From positions 31,237 to 95,236 of the forward strand of contig LUCM01004340.1 in NCBI GenBank assembly GCA_008360955.1: a DNA stretch of 64,000 bases, in the 5' to 3' direction. The notes beneath the pieces are model-generated. The model was not told the origin of the DNA. It saw only the letters and a program-made list of their open reading frames with translations, and ran no database searches. The DNA comes from Fasciolopsis buskii (Eukaryota > Platyhelminthes > Trematoda > Plagiorchiida > Fasciolidae). The position numbers were made by a program, and so were the translations under genes. Below, one piece after another: positions 47,111 through 60,000 of the stretch (position 1 is the stretch's first letter; each line of letters begins with the position of its first letter).

Positions 47111-48153
47111 GTGAAACCGTTCGAAAAAAAGCGATCAGCTGGTATGTACGTTGATCAAGCAATTTCACTTTTTCCGACTGGTGGCAGTTTGAATTTGTTG
47201 CAGCTTGTTGGGATGAAATATTTTAATGACTTCTAACAAAATTACATTTGTTGTCCTCGAGCTTAAATTAAGCTGGGGAGCGCATTTGCTCACGTCTGTG
47301 TAGTTTTAAGTTGAAATTGCTGTTCACACACGCGACTGCTCAAAGCATTCTTCTTCTATCACTTGATCCTTATCCACAGGATCACACTCACTCACTCACG
47401 TACAGCAGCCTAGATAAAATGGGCACACCTGTTTCTGGATATTTTGCGCTAACACTAATCGTCTGGTTCACGATGATGGTGTTGTACCAGTCAAATCTCA
47501 CAGGAGTTCAATGTGGGAAAAATCACAACCAGTTCCCAGACGGTGTAAGAAGAAAGACTTAATGTTCCACATTTCCCACAAATCTGTTGCCTGAAGGCTT
47601 AATCAGAAACGAAACAACTATTGTCGTTGGTACACACGTTGTCACTTCATGAATTCGTTGTAGAACAAGGTTTATTATTCTACCAATTTGACAATTGAAC
47701 TCCGTGCTCCCCTTGTAGTTGAATCATTCGCTGTTTTTTGTGGTTACATTTTTTTCAAACTTTCTTCAGGCTGCACTTCGATGTATAATCAATGTTCCGT
47801 CTACAGGTTACTCCATTTCACAGTCCTCGTTCGTGCAAACATTCTCATTCCCATTTCAGTTTCCCTACTGTGTGATGTGGACCAACAAATGGAAAAGAAT
47901 GCGCAAACTAAAAGACTTATGAAAAAAATACTGAAGTGTCTTTTCCGCGCCGACATTAGTGACTTGAAATAGTGTACCGTTCCGACTGTAGCCAAAAAGA
48001 GGCAATATTATAAGTCCTAAAAAAACAGCCACTTGGAATCGTCTTACCTACTGGTTTGATGAACTTTACCTTCTTCAACATTTTTCGGACTGGCTGTAGC
48101 AGACCTGGTCTGCGGATCGTTCCAGCGGGTCTAATGAGCATGATTTGAAACAG

Positions 48154-48657
48154 TTTATTGAACAATTTAAAAATTCCAATTCTTCCAATTGGGCTAGTCG
48201 CGACAATATTCTGGCCGTGGAAGTACGTGATACTGTCCTACAAGAACGGTATTGCATGGCAAACTGTTGGAAAAGACAAAATGCTGCACCTCTAAAATTT
48301 GACGAACCACCTGAGACCGTTCATGGTTGAAGTGCATCTGAACAATACCCGATTGGGAACGGATTTCTGATAAAGGCTAGTCATGAGAACGGGGTAACTA
48401 AACCACACGAGGTCTCATCGGTGGTACTCATTTTCAGCTGGTTAGATTTTTTTGCTGTTTTTAACTTGGGATTCAGGCAAATGCCCATGCATGTGACACA
48501 AACTCTAGGCAACCAGTCAATGCCTGCGGACATATGGGCTCCAGTTATATACACCGAAGAGGGAATGAAGATCCAAGCGGGTCATGGAGAATTTATTTAT
48601 GATAACCTGAGGCCAAACTTTCAGTATGGACACAGCGTCAGTAGTGATTGTCCCTGA
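48154..48657 (+). other. two possible exons, product unknown
   Basis: Candidate exon one starts at 48,154 after TTTGAAACAG and ends at a GTATTG donor near 48,248 (NWASRDNILAVEVRDTVLQE). Candidate two starts at 48,478 or close by after GGGATTCAG and stays open to a TGA at 48,655-48,657 that directly precedes GTAAGT (ADIWAPVIYTEEGMKIQAGH, then FIYDNLRPNFQYG). The only open frame of the second segment ends in a stop, so it may be a terminal exon, or the real donor lies further upstream. No family recognised. Confidence 0.25.
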
Positions 48658-50689
48658 GTAAGTTCCTCTTCGAATTAATAGATGTGTGGCGTTGCTGAAG
48701 AGAGGAGGACCGACGTTCCACCAACTGATAGCGACCTTTTTAGTCGTGGTCATTGACTTTGTCTCTAAAATGTTACAAATGGAAAGCACGGTAGGTGCAG
48801 TTTTGTACAAGTAACCAAACCTGAAACATGAGCTATTGCACTAGTTTTTACTCATTCGACTGAATCTTTCAGATTATGAATTTGAGACTGAAGAGGCGGT
48901 TGGCAAAAATTCCCTCTAACCGACAGAACAGAAAAAACTCTGTTCAACAACCAGAGGAGTGTATTGTGTAAATCGTGTTGCAGAAATAGCACCGATGCGA
49001 TGACGTACGCGACACCAAACTTTGGCAGAGAGTGCCAAGGGGTGCGCGTGGCCCAAGACCAAAGACTCTCAAAGGTGTATCACTAGCGGAAAGGTAGAAA
49101 TATCGTGTATCAGAACAAAATTAGCCAAATAAATATCCCACCACCAATGTCCAGCATCAAAACGGAGAAAGTTATATCCGAAAACGATCGATTTTCTGCA
49201 AAAGTTCAATGCCACTACAAGTTTCTGAAGCGTTTGAGCTGCAGGTTGGTCAGGTGTATCAGGTATGGACTTCAGTTAGTGCAGTTGTAGCTATTGCTGA
49301 TGATCTTTGATCTAATTACTCACAGATTCCGATTGATCTAATAGCTCGAGCTGCCAATAGTATGGTAATTCAAAGCCATTTGCATAATTAGAATTGTATT
49401 GCACCGTAGTAGTACCATTTGAAATGCGGACCACAAAATTGTGTTTAAGCACTCATCTAATCTAATACTCGCCCATCAGAAAGTGATCTGTCAGATGAGC
49501 AATTCATGGTATCTTGCACTTGTATGAAGCCAGCGATAACATTTTCCGACCACCAAGTCATGGTCCAATCAAATAACGGTGCTAGAAAATGCTGAAGTCA
49601 CTGTGCTTTGTGGTTCTGATAGAATTTCTCGGGATCGATAAAAACGGAACTGTTCACATGGATAGTTGCAAACCTATATCACACATGCGAGGGGATTGCG
49701 GGCAAAATGTCGGTAATCACACAGTTGATACTCACCATCCTGGTGACCTGGGTCAGATATTGTATCGCTGGGAAATAGTCAATGCATTTCAGGTACTAGA
49801 GTTGATACATTTATCATGGGTACTGCAAGCTGTACTCAGGATAAAATTTCGAACCTTAATTGACAGAGTGGTCACACGTTTACGTGTGACAAATAAATCC
49901 CTAATTACATTCACAGAAAAACGATTGGGATCTGAAATTCACTTAAAACAGTTAAGCATGGTGAAGATCTCTAGTAATGTTCACGAAAATAACAGTTTCC
50001 CTCAACGGAGCAGTAGACCAAAATGGCGAACATTTGAGGGGGTGTCTCCATCCACAGGTTAAATAAACCAGTTCTTCTCAATTTTTCAATAAAGAAATGC
50101 CCGCATGGAGACCTAATCTGTCAGATGCAGTGTAACTCACGAACTGGATACTATATTGACAAGTAACTTGTAGAACTCGTTGCGCTTCGGACTATACCGT
50201 TCACGCCCAAACCTTAGATCATCTATTTAAGGTTGTACTCTTTGAGCATTATTCTAAAGTTTCGATATCAACAGAGTCCGTCGATGGTGGATATCCGTCT
50301 TCCCACATAGGATTTGCATGCGAGCTTTATAACTGAAGGGTATGCATACCACCACCGCACTATATAGCTTTCGTTCCAGCTAATTAGAATAGCCGAGCTT
50401 AGTTTATTCAAATGCCATCCTAATAGTACCCAACAGTGAAATGCAAATTTGACGGGAGTTATTGCAGACATCCCGCTAAACCTAATCAATGACCTCACGT
50501 AAAGTTACTTCGTCTTCATAGAATTCACAAATATCCCCACTATCCTGTTTCACGTTTGATAACCATACGTAAATGGTTCAGAGCTATTGGTGTGTAGTAT
50601 GTGGGATTGATGTTACTGTGTTCAGCTGACCACAAATTGAGGACGGCAGGTGAATAAACTTAACTCGTTAGTTCTAGTTACCCTTGACG

Positions 50690-50830
50690 AGAGTTAGTGA
50701 TATAGTGGTAACAAACTTTAACCAATTAGAAACGGTAGATTCAAACCCTGGATGGGTTGATGGATACACACCAGTGATGAGCTCTTACTAGTGCGAAACT
50801 CGAGCCTGGTGTTTCCCCAGTGTAAGTCTG
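50690..50830 (+). mobile_element. Sm-alpha-like SINE with hammerhead
   Basis: A tRNA-like 5' part contains an A-box-like TGATATAGTGG (50,698-50,708) and a B-box-like AGATTCAAACCC (50,737-50,748). It is followed directly by a hammerhead-like fold (50,761-50,815). This is the architecture of the schistosome Sm-alpha repeat, a pol III-driven SINE-like element carrying a hammerhead ribozyme. Only one copy is seen in the window, so its boundaries are uncertain. Confidence 0.6.
50761..50815 (+). ncRNA. hammerhead-like fold, C3 mutated
   Basis: Stem I pairs ACACCAG (50,767-50,773) with CTGGTGT (50,806-50,812) perfectly. The core follows as GTGATGAG, stem II CTC-TTACTA-GTG, then CGAAAC and the self-complementary CTCGAG as stem III. 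C3 of CUGAUGAG is G and the triplet before stem I is AGC instead of GUC, so cleavage is unlikely. The architecture, however, is clear. Confidence 0.6.
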
Positions 50831-50839
50831 ACCAGATGA

Positions 50840-53800
50840 TCTGAGGTTTGGGTCTGAAAGGTGTAGACCGAAGGGACAGTGAGTCGAACACGGTAATGCC
50901 AGTTACATTCTACTTGAAAGTAACTGTGAGATGTATGGATAAAGACCGTGTAATCAAAATTTGGAGTACCTCCTCTCGAATAATTCGCATGTTCTGGCCG
51001 ACAAAGATGTCATGGCCTCAACTCAATTGAGAAAACTTGCGGAAAGCTAGGTCATTGTCTGCATAAAGAAACAGAGCGTAGGCATCTCTAACTGAAATCA
51101 TATCCTCACGCAAATGAAGACGGGTTAAGATTGGTTAAGTCGTGATTCAAAGGTTTGTAGCACTGATGCCTATCAAGTTCCTTCAGAAATACGCAGTTAT
51201 ATACCCGTGGTCATATGCTGCCATCACAATCCTGATGGTGTGTGTTGCATATTGTTAATTACACTCAATCGGCTGCGGCTTATGAAATTTTTCTTCCACT
51301 TTTCGGCATCGCAAAGATTCCCAGTGCACATTGATTAAAAAATATTAGTTCCACGGCTAAATGAGTAGACGGGAAGTTAGGATACGGTAAACGTTTATCA
51401 CTCCCAAGTTTGGCTTTCGGCTTGACCATATGGTTCTTGAATAAAATCTAGTAATCAAATTTAGAATGAGTCCACTGATTGCCCGGTAAAGATTCGAAGC
51501 ATGCAATATTCTTCTTAGTTGGAAAAGTTTGATGCGAAATGTTGCATTGACGCCGAATACTTAAGTCTAGCCATGCGAACTGTAGGGTGGGTGAACTTTG
51601 GTCTGTTTACACCATGTCCATAAGTATAAATTAGTAATAATGGCAATCTGAAGCCAACCACCAAAAAGATGGCCACGTTTGGTTAAGCAAAATGTTCCAT
51701 GGTTCTAGGAATTCTTTCAGCGCATCAGCTAGCAGTTGAGGATGTGGAAAATGTAGGGGCAGTTGAAAAAGTTCGAAGTAGAAGAAACAATGAGTGGAAA
51801 ATTATTTCTGAATTCAAATCGTCATGCACAAGTAGGCATCTATCAACATTAGTGTTTGCCAGTGCATCTGTATGCATGGTATAAAACTCAGAGATGTTTT
51901 ATGGATAGTAAAGAAATGTTTTATTTTATCCGATCACGGAAGATAACTGAACTGTAGTAGAATACGTAGCGAGGAGACATGCAATTATAAACCGAACAAC
52001 TATTGCTTGATGAACCAAAAGCCATCTTGCTTCAAGGGAGACTTAAGACAGGCTCCTTGATCCGCAGCTTTCGAACGTGCTTAGAGTGTGATAGTTTGTA
52101 TGACAAAACATCAGTTCGCCGTAGGCTACGAGGAATCATTTTCGATAGCATCCATCACTGTGAAACAAAGTGATGTTAGACTTAGTATCATTCGATGGTT
52201 AAATCCTACCTCCTGCTCCTGGATGATCCGTTCATCCAGACTTTTGGCAAATGTATCCTTCGTAAGCACGTATGTGCAGCCGAGATAATGAAAACAACCT
52301 GAATTTAAATTTGTCGTCCACTTTTTCCCTTTTGTTTTTACTTCACTCACAAATTAGATCGCAAAACATCATTTCCGGGAAGAGGGCGCAGGCGACTTGA
52401 TGATAGTCTTTTCGAAAAGTTGACGGACGGTGTGAAAAATTGAACCAGCGACCTTCTCCCGGAAACGCCACAATGCATACTACGTGATGAATAATCTGTT
52501 GATGAAAACGGGCCATAATTGTTCTTTCCGAGTCAGGTAAGGATGAAAGATTTTGCGAAGTGATTTGATGAATACAGCACTGAAACGATCGTATCAACGA
52601 TTTTATACTACATTGTATCGTTTTGAAAATAAGTCAATCTTCATAAAACGTGTGATGGGCTTTACGTGTTAAAAAATATGAAATGACAGTACAGGCTGGG
52701 GCTGTGTAACCACGAGGAAATCACTGTGACGGTGCCGAACGGATCGAGGACGTTAACGGACGTCCAACTTTCATTGCGAGCATGATCGCGTGCAGACGAT
52801 CACACACCTACCCACCAACACACACCCTCAAGCTCAGTGCTGGCATGCACATGAAGGCAGCATTTGATTATCCAGCTTCTTGACATATGACAAACGCCTG
52901 TTTTTGCATCGATGCAACGAGTGCTTATCGATTTCAATCTTTGGATGTCTGAAAATTTGCATTCATTCATGCGGTAAACGTGCAAGTTAGTTCGCTTTTA
53001 TTCTCCATCTCTTAATACTGTAGTTTACAAAAGAGTGCAAAACACTTTATAGAGAACTCGATTTTAAAAAGGACCAAAATGTTTCATTAATCGTGACAGG
53101 TCAAATAAAAGAACGAACTTTATCGTTTTCATCCATTTGATGAAATTACCCAGTTGCTTTTGGGTTCATAATGAAGCACGATGTTAATTTTTTCAACAAG
53201 CAATTTTATCAACGAATAAAACAAGCCGGTCAAAATTGCAACTTTTTCACGCCTCAACTGAAGAAAACTGTTCGATCAATCCTAGAATTGCTTGGCTTAT
53301 ATGGTGCGCCACATTGCGATGTAATTCTGGCTACAGTCGGTCCATTCGAACACAAACTGGAATTTTCTCAAACTTATTCTGTAGCTCCTCACTTGAATAT
53401 GACATTTTATGAAAACTCATCCGTGAGTTGGTAGATTTCAGTTCCGTTCAGTTTGTGCCGCGGTTAACTTCATACAAACGTGCGCCAGATCTGGTTACAA
53501 TCTAGCAACGTCCAAGTTTAGTGGAAGAAAAATCAGAAGATAGTAAAACATGTATTATAGCGAAACGGAAATATTTAAAACGCAAGGGAACCGCGGACTT
53601 CGTTATTCCACCATTTCAGCTCACCTCTCCGACCTTTGTAATTTGCGATCTCATGGACCAAAAACCCCGTGGGACAGGGTTTTTATGCCCTTCCACTACA
53701 TCACAAACTGACCATGATGACATGTGTTTCAATCTTAACCTACCCTGGAGAACAGTGCACACCTACGGAGTAGGTTTTTGGGAAAGCGTAATGCGGTTAT

Positions 53801-55400
53801 CAATCATCCTAACCTTTTCCAATTCAGTGTCTGCTAGACTGGCCGAGTTCAACGGTCAAGTGCCATATCTTACGCTAATGCAAATCTTGCATCACATACC
53901 AGCCGTAATGCAAAGGCATCGTGTTAAACTGTTGGCGATCTTCGCACATAGTCTGCCCCAAACTTGCACAGCTTCCTTGTGCAAAGTAAATCTCGTACAT
54001 TGGGAATGCAGCGCTGTTTACTAGTCCGTTAGTTCTTCCACCGGTCGTTTGCACTGCGTCGCATTTTGCGCTTGCGCAGACAGCCATTCGTAGACTAAGT
54101 AATTTGCCTGCGAAGTGAAGCGGCCACTTTCACATTAACAAGTTAACTAGGACATCAACTACTATTTCTGGACAGGAGTAGAAGCAATCTGCATGAAACT
54201 AAAATCATCTTCGATCAGCTTTCCGGGAAAGCGAATAACAAATTTAAACGTTGTGACTGAAATTCCTTTTTTGAGGTGGGACAAACGTAGAGAGAGAAAG
54301 TTAATGCAGTGAATGGTTAACTAGATGACTTACAAGGCATCCAACAGTTAATATCATATGCCAGGGTCATACTGGTGAGCTCTTCAATCCGTACTACCTG
54401 TTCCTAATGGAAAGAAACCATTGAGGCTAATGTGATAGATAGCATCAGATTTGTTACTTTGTTGTGGAATAGAGGTTTGTGAACTATCGAATCTTCATTT
54501 ACTAGGCTAGCGTTCGTTATAACAGTCCACCGTAGGTTTGCACCCAAGCTTCGGTCCATAAGTGGGGAGTCGCCCGTTTCATTGTGGCATTTGGCGCCGA
54601 CCTTTGGATGTTGAACTGGTAGGTAGATTTTCCATTCCATAGAATAATAAGCTCTGGTTATTTCTTAACGATGTCTAATCTAGCCAACAGTCGCTTACCC
54701 TTTTATTTCTTGTTGGAATGGTAATAGATAAGGCTATGTGTTCTTCTTACTCATATTTGTTAAAATGGCACTGAAACGAAGGTAACAGAGACCATTTCAC
54801 TGGGGTATTTTCAATCTTGATTTTCACCTCAAATCTTATAGAGACCTTCACTACGAACAAGATTTTACGGATGGCCCAGGCAGATGTTCGGAAACATCAG
54901 CACGCTAGCAGCCTGCATCTACTAACATAATGACTACTGGATTTGCACGTATTTTCAGTCCTCTACACTAGTATTCCGGTAAAATCAATTCACAATTCAA
55001 GGTGCATTTTGATTGGCAGCAATAGATACGTATAGTTGGTTCTCGTTCGCGGAATTAAGTTTGATTTTCTCTATCAGATCTGATTCCTCGTTTCAACTCA
55101 TATCTCTGACTGGGAATTTCGAAACCAGAGGACAAATTCTGATAGATTCGCATTAAAACAGGAAACACTTGAAAAAATGAAAGTATTTCTCGCAGAAAAC
55201 TGCAAAATTTTACAACTGTTAATTCAAACCAGATCACTGCACTCAGGAATCCAGCAGTCAGAAGAATCCCTGGCCGTGCTTGATGAATACCCACTTCCGT
55301 CCCTAAGGCTAGGTGGTTTTGATGACCCGATGTCCAGAAATCAAGTCTAGCTGACAAATACCAACGCGCTCAGGTGAATAAAATGTGGACAAGGGGTTCA
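50840..55400. other. no supportable gene apart from a SINE
   Basis: Contains SINE copy D (52,345-52,480). Open frames at 53,171-53,434 and 53,521-54,024 are adjacent on the plus strand and fairly long, but carry no motif I recognise and lack clear paired splice sites. Confidence 0.45.
52345..52480 (-). mobile_element. tRNA-derived SINE, copy D
   Basis: Most diverged SINE copy. On the minus strand, GGTCGCTGGTTCAATTTTTC (B box) is followed by CACACCGTCCGTCAACTTTT, a body block, then CTTCCCGGAAATGATGTTTT. The order matches copies A-C. Confidence 0.6.
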
Positions 55401-55502
55401 GATCATTCTAGATGCCAAAGAATCAGGTTAGAATCGCTGTTCGTTTCCTTAGTTCGAGGATAAGGTGAAAGGTGAATTGGTTTTTGTGAGACACATCGAG
55501 AG

Positions 55503-56935
55503 ATGATTGCCGAATCGGTAAAAATGGTCAGAAAGGAGACGTTGCACTCACAGGACTGGAGACTATCAGGAGTTGGTCCTGATAATCTGTCCTCAGCTCT
55601 TTTAAGACATGATTCCATGGCTCTGACGGATGCATTTACTTCTCCGCTTAGCACATCATTAAGATTGTCTTCTATTCTGACTGCTGGAGAACTGTCACTA
55701 TTGTTCCCATCTGACAATCTGGCAACTCTACTGCTTTAGCAAAGCGCTTTCGCTGTATTGTCTTTATATCTTCTGGTCTTAAACCGACAGTGTGCTGTGC
55801 TTAAGTGCTTTCTTTCTTCTATGTATCCTCTGACAACATATTTTGGTTAACATAAATCTAGCAGGTTTACCTTAGACCCTGTGGCCTACCTAATTCATTA
55901 CAAGTCCTCAACCACACTAATGAAATGTGTGCTTTGCACCTTTCTGGATTATTCGTCGCCATTCGACTCCCTCCCATGGTCTCTTCTACTTCACAAACTG
56001 GAAGCATTTGGTTGTCCCAGTTCTTTATTAGCATGGCTGTCTGATTAATTTACTAACCGAACCCAGAACACACTAATGGATGGTAAAACTTCAAAACCGC
56101 GGATTAACAACTCAGGAGTGCTTCAGGATGATGCTCTTTCACCGCACCTCTTCTCTACTTACATCAGCGACCTAGCAACTAACCCCCTGTCATCTGTTTA
56201 AATATGCTGATGATGTTGTTCACTCTCAAACCGTTTCAAACAACGATGAGTTTCAAAGATTTTCAAACAAGCTATCTTCTATTTACGATTTCTCTGCACG
56301 ATTTGGTTTGAATCTCAACACACCAAAGTGTTTCGAATATCTGCTCTTTATCGATCGGTCGGCCCACCCATTCGAAACGTCTTCCATTAATGCAAATCTC
56401 TTACCAGGGTTGATTCTGTGAAATACTTAGGAGTTACTATTGACAAAAATCTGAATTGGACAACTCATATTTCCACCGGTGTAATGAATCGCCGAAGGTT
56501 GTCGTTTTAAATCAGGAAGCTTCGACACTGTAAGGTGAAACAAAACACCATCTCCCGATTTTTATACCAGTGTTTTTCCGACCCTTCTTTACTGTTTTCC
56601 TGTTATTTTTCCAGGTTTACTTGAAAAGACAGAAAATCGCCGCGGACTATCAATTATTAGCCATGCATCTTTCATGCCATTAACTGAGTTGTCCTTCAGC
56701 CTGTGTGATCAACAATTATGAGCATGCCCAAAAAATTCGTTCAGATCCCATGCATCCTTTGCACAATGACCTTCCAAAGTGCCGCTCTCATACTGCAACA
56801 GTATCCACTTTCCGTTTTATGCCTTCTAGAACCAATGTATATAGGAACTCCACTGTCCAATACTTAGCACGCATTTCGACAAGCCGTGATCGAGTTTCAG
56901 TCCATTTCCTGAGCTACTTAATTTCATGTGCTTAA
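55503..56935 (+). pseudogene. CR1/jockey-like LINE RT remnant
   Basis: Plus-strand LINE of a clade different from the RTE-like copies. In order: SGVGPDNLSSALLRHDSM (about 55,560-55,620, equivalent to the GPDxLPxxLLK block), LIHYKSSTTLMKCVLCTFLD (about 55,890-55,950) leading to the FDSLPWSLLLHKL palm block, SGVLQDDALSPHLFSTYISD (about 56,113-56,172), and the intact catalytic box KYADDVV at 56,200-56,220. Downstream are SVKYLGVTIDKNLNWTTHIS (about 56,415-56,475) and a degenerate C-terminus to about 56,935. Several frameshifts and stops break it. The KYLG...NW.HI motif after YADD is typical of CR1/jockey elements. Confidence 0.8.
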
Positions 56936-57052
56936 TTCGTTTCCGGATGAATTTTTTTCTTCATTTTTACAGGGAGATGAGTGTAGCTTTTCTCATTTTC
57001 CTTCACTTTTTTCCACTGAATTGCGACATTTTTGTATGCAAAACTCTATGCA

Positions 57053-57076
57053 ATATATATATATATATATATATTT
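57053..57076. repeat. (AT)n microsatellite
   Basis: About 24 bp of alternating AT, roughly 110 bp after the CR1-like remnant. Confidence 0.9.
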
Positions 57077-57079
57077 ATA

Positions 57080-60000
57080 ACGAGTTTCAACCTGGAGGAA
57101 CAACCATTTACGGCATTACATATTTGTCTTTATATTTACATACATACAACATAAGTATTTCTATATATACCTCGTTTGGCTTTGTCTAGTAAATTAGGAT
57201 ATTGTTGACCTGCTAGAGACTACTTGATTGTTCTTGCTGCAGATGTGGCGATCGACTGGAATTTCCCGATTTCACAACACCAAGTTGCATTCAGTAGTAG
57301 GAAAACCAATGACATTTAGTGCTGATTTTCAAGAAACTGTTGATTTGCAACTTCATGTGGCTCAATAAATGTGTGCTGAATTTTCATTCATTCAACACAG
57401 GTTCCAACCGAAATTTAGCTAACATGTACATGGAATGACGATTGCCTTCTGGCAGTGATGTTGGAACCATACAGTCCCTCTTTCTTTGCGATCTGCACTT
57501 TTACGAACGACATTCTGCCCTTCTGGTCGATAAACATGTTGATTTTTCATTAACGTTTTCTTTCGGTTTCTTTTTATTATTGTTGCAACGTCGAGGTAGG
57601 TGACCTTCGAAAATATTAGCGTGGCCATTTTGGGACATCTAATCGGTTGTAAGGTGACTCGAAGTCATGTTATCACCATAGACAGGCCTTTTCGGTGCAT
57701 TTTCCATAGCTGTTGAAACTTTCTGTTAACCTGCCTCTGATAGGACACTATCCTTTCACAGTTTGCTAGACGATGTTTGTAAAACTTGTGTACTACTAAG
57801 GGATTTTCCCATTTTCAACATATTTTCTTCTCTTCTGTAGTTGTGAAACAAGCGGAAAGAATAGACTATTTAACTGATTAACTTTTTGTCAGTACCATCA
57901 GACAGATAGAATATTTATATATTTGTATAATCCATTCAATGAATTTTGCGGGCATTCTGAAAGAACCATCTGCATCGAACTGCTCTTCACTAGGTTGTCG
58001 GCATTTATTTTCTGAGTGACATTTACACAGCTAAATGGATTCGGCCGTGCATTACCGATTTGTCTAGTCCAGTCTAGTCCACACGAAAAGGTCACCCCAA
58101 AGTCATGATTATATTTCTAAATTCATTTCGTTTCATTCATATAACATAATTAGCGTGTGAGGTTTTCACTCCAATATCTAAACACGAAAGACTGATTGAT
58201 GTTTCTCGAACGACCGATTGGGTGGATAGATGAATGTCTCTTCAATTTTGGAAACTCGGTTCCCGAAATGGCAGAATGCAAGCTGACACGAGAGTTCCCA
58301 TGTCAACCGGTGGAGACAGACCAAATGATTTAACCCAACTTTGGGCGTGATTTATGCAGACTAATTGTTCCCGTAGATTTACAAGATAGACCGGCTGACT
58401 GTCATTCAATTAGAGCTTCATTCATCTGTTCTGACGGCGACCAAAATCGGGAGATGCCCTACCCAGTAGATGGAAAATGATCGAAGAGAACAAATTCAGA
58501 CGCAATATTTTGTTTCGTAACTTATCCAAACACGGAAAATTCCAACAACCATGAATTGGTATAAACACAAATTAAGTATTTTCTTGAATTTCTTTCGGGC
58601 GATTTCAAGAAAGAAGTCGCAAGCGCGCGAGAAATACATTACCAAGTTCAAATTGGAAAACAAATCCAAGTGTTGACAAGCGGGAAAACGTTCTGCGCCA
58701 GTTCATTTTCAAAATGGGGCAAGTCTCCGAAGATTATATCTTACATAAACTATCATTCAAAAAATCCATCCATTAGTGTGATGGATTCGGAGAAGAAAAG
58801 TCAGGTTCCAACGTCATTATTGGTATGAGTAAAAAATCCCATAGGTCATTTAGAACACAGTAAGCGGGAAGAATTTGTCATGATTATTCATTCTCAAGCT
58901 TTTGCACTGATGCATTTGTTTGAAAAGGCACGCCAAAGAAAGTGATTTTTCAGGCTAGAAATAAAATGACAAGATAACCTGATGGTGAATGGAGCTACTT
59001 GAAGTACTGACTGCATCCTACTTTTCGAGCAAGGTTGAGGCAGTCTGAGGAGCAGTCGTTTTGCTTGCACATTTCTGAATTAATTATTCTGGTTGCTGTC
59101 GCCTCATTGTTGCATAGTATCAGGTTCCTGTTCATATTAGATTGATCCCCGGGTGTTCCATAGGTAGTTATGAACTAGTTTTCGATACCCACTGGATGTC
59201 CTGCTTTGATCAGACGTTCCACTACTGAATTTCAATAAAAAAGGAATGTGACCATTCCGTTTTGTACTGAGTAGAAAATTTTCTGAAGTCTTCCTGAAAC
59301 AATTTCGTTTAAAGTGCCTACAGGATGAGTTACCTTCAAATCCATCAACCGGAATTGGGAGTTCGTATGATGGGATCAAACTACACTGTTTCCCTTTATG
59401 ATATTCATAAAATCTGCAACTTATTAACCTCGATGCTTAATCCTTTAGGGATTTCACACAGTTCTTTAGCTCTGTCAAGTGTTTTTCCAGCCTTGACACT
59501 GTCAATATCAAACAAGCGCAGTGGACTTCCTGTCTAACTAACTTACTGTTGCTGTCTTAGATAAACGAAACTAATTACAACATTTAGCACTGTTGAAGTT
59601 ACGGACTTTCAAAAGTAAACTTTACAGAGGTCAAATTCTTTCGTTTGGTAAAAAGCTGAACCAAGCTTACCTGAAAGTTCAGCCTTCTCCGAGACCTTGA
59701 AGTATGGTTATCACAAAAGGACTAACGGGCATATTTTAATGAGTTACCATCCAGATATTCCTGGTCGATTTTTACTGTCTTCATTTTGACAATGCGCCGA
59801 ATCACCGCAAGACTTTGGATAGATAATTACAAACTGATTATAAAATCCACCATATTCCACTGCACAATCCCTTTTTTATTCCATTAGAGGAATTGTTCAG
59901 TGAATTGGAACAAGTAAAATTTGAATAGCTTTAATCTGTGTGATATTTTATTACAGCAAGATTTGGATTACTGGAAATATGTCAGTTATTCTCGATATGC

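Noticed and set aside
49589..50062. 157-codon plus-strand open frame
   Set aside because: It has an acceptor-like GATAG and an internal GTACTA donor, but composition is mixed and no motif is present. An EF-hand-like IDKNGTV stretch lacks the rest of the loop.
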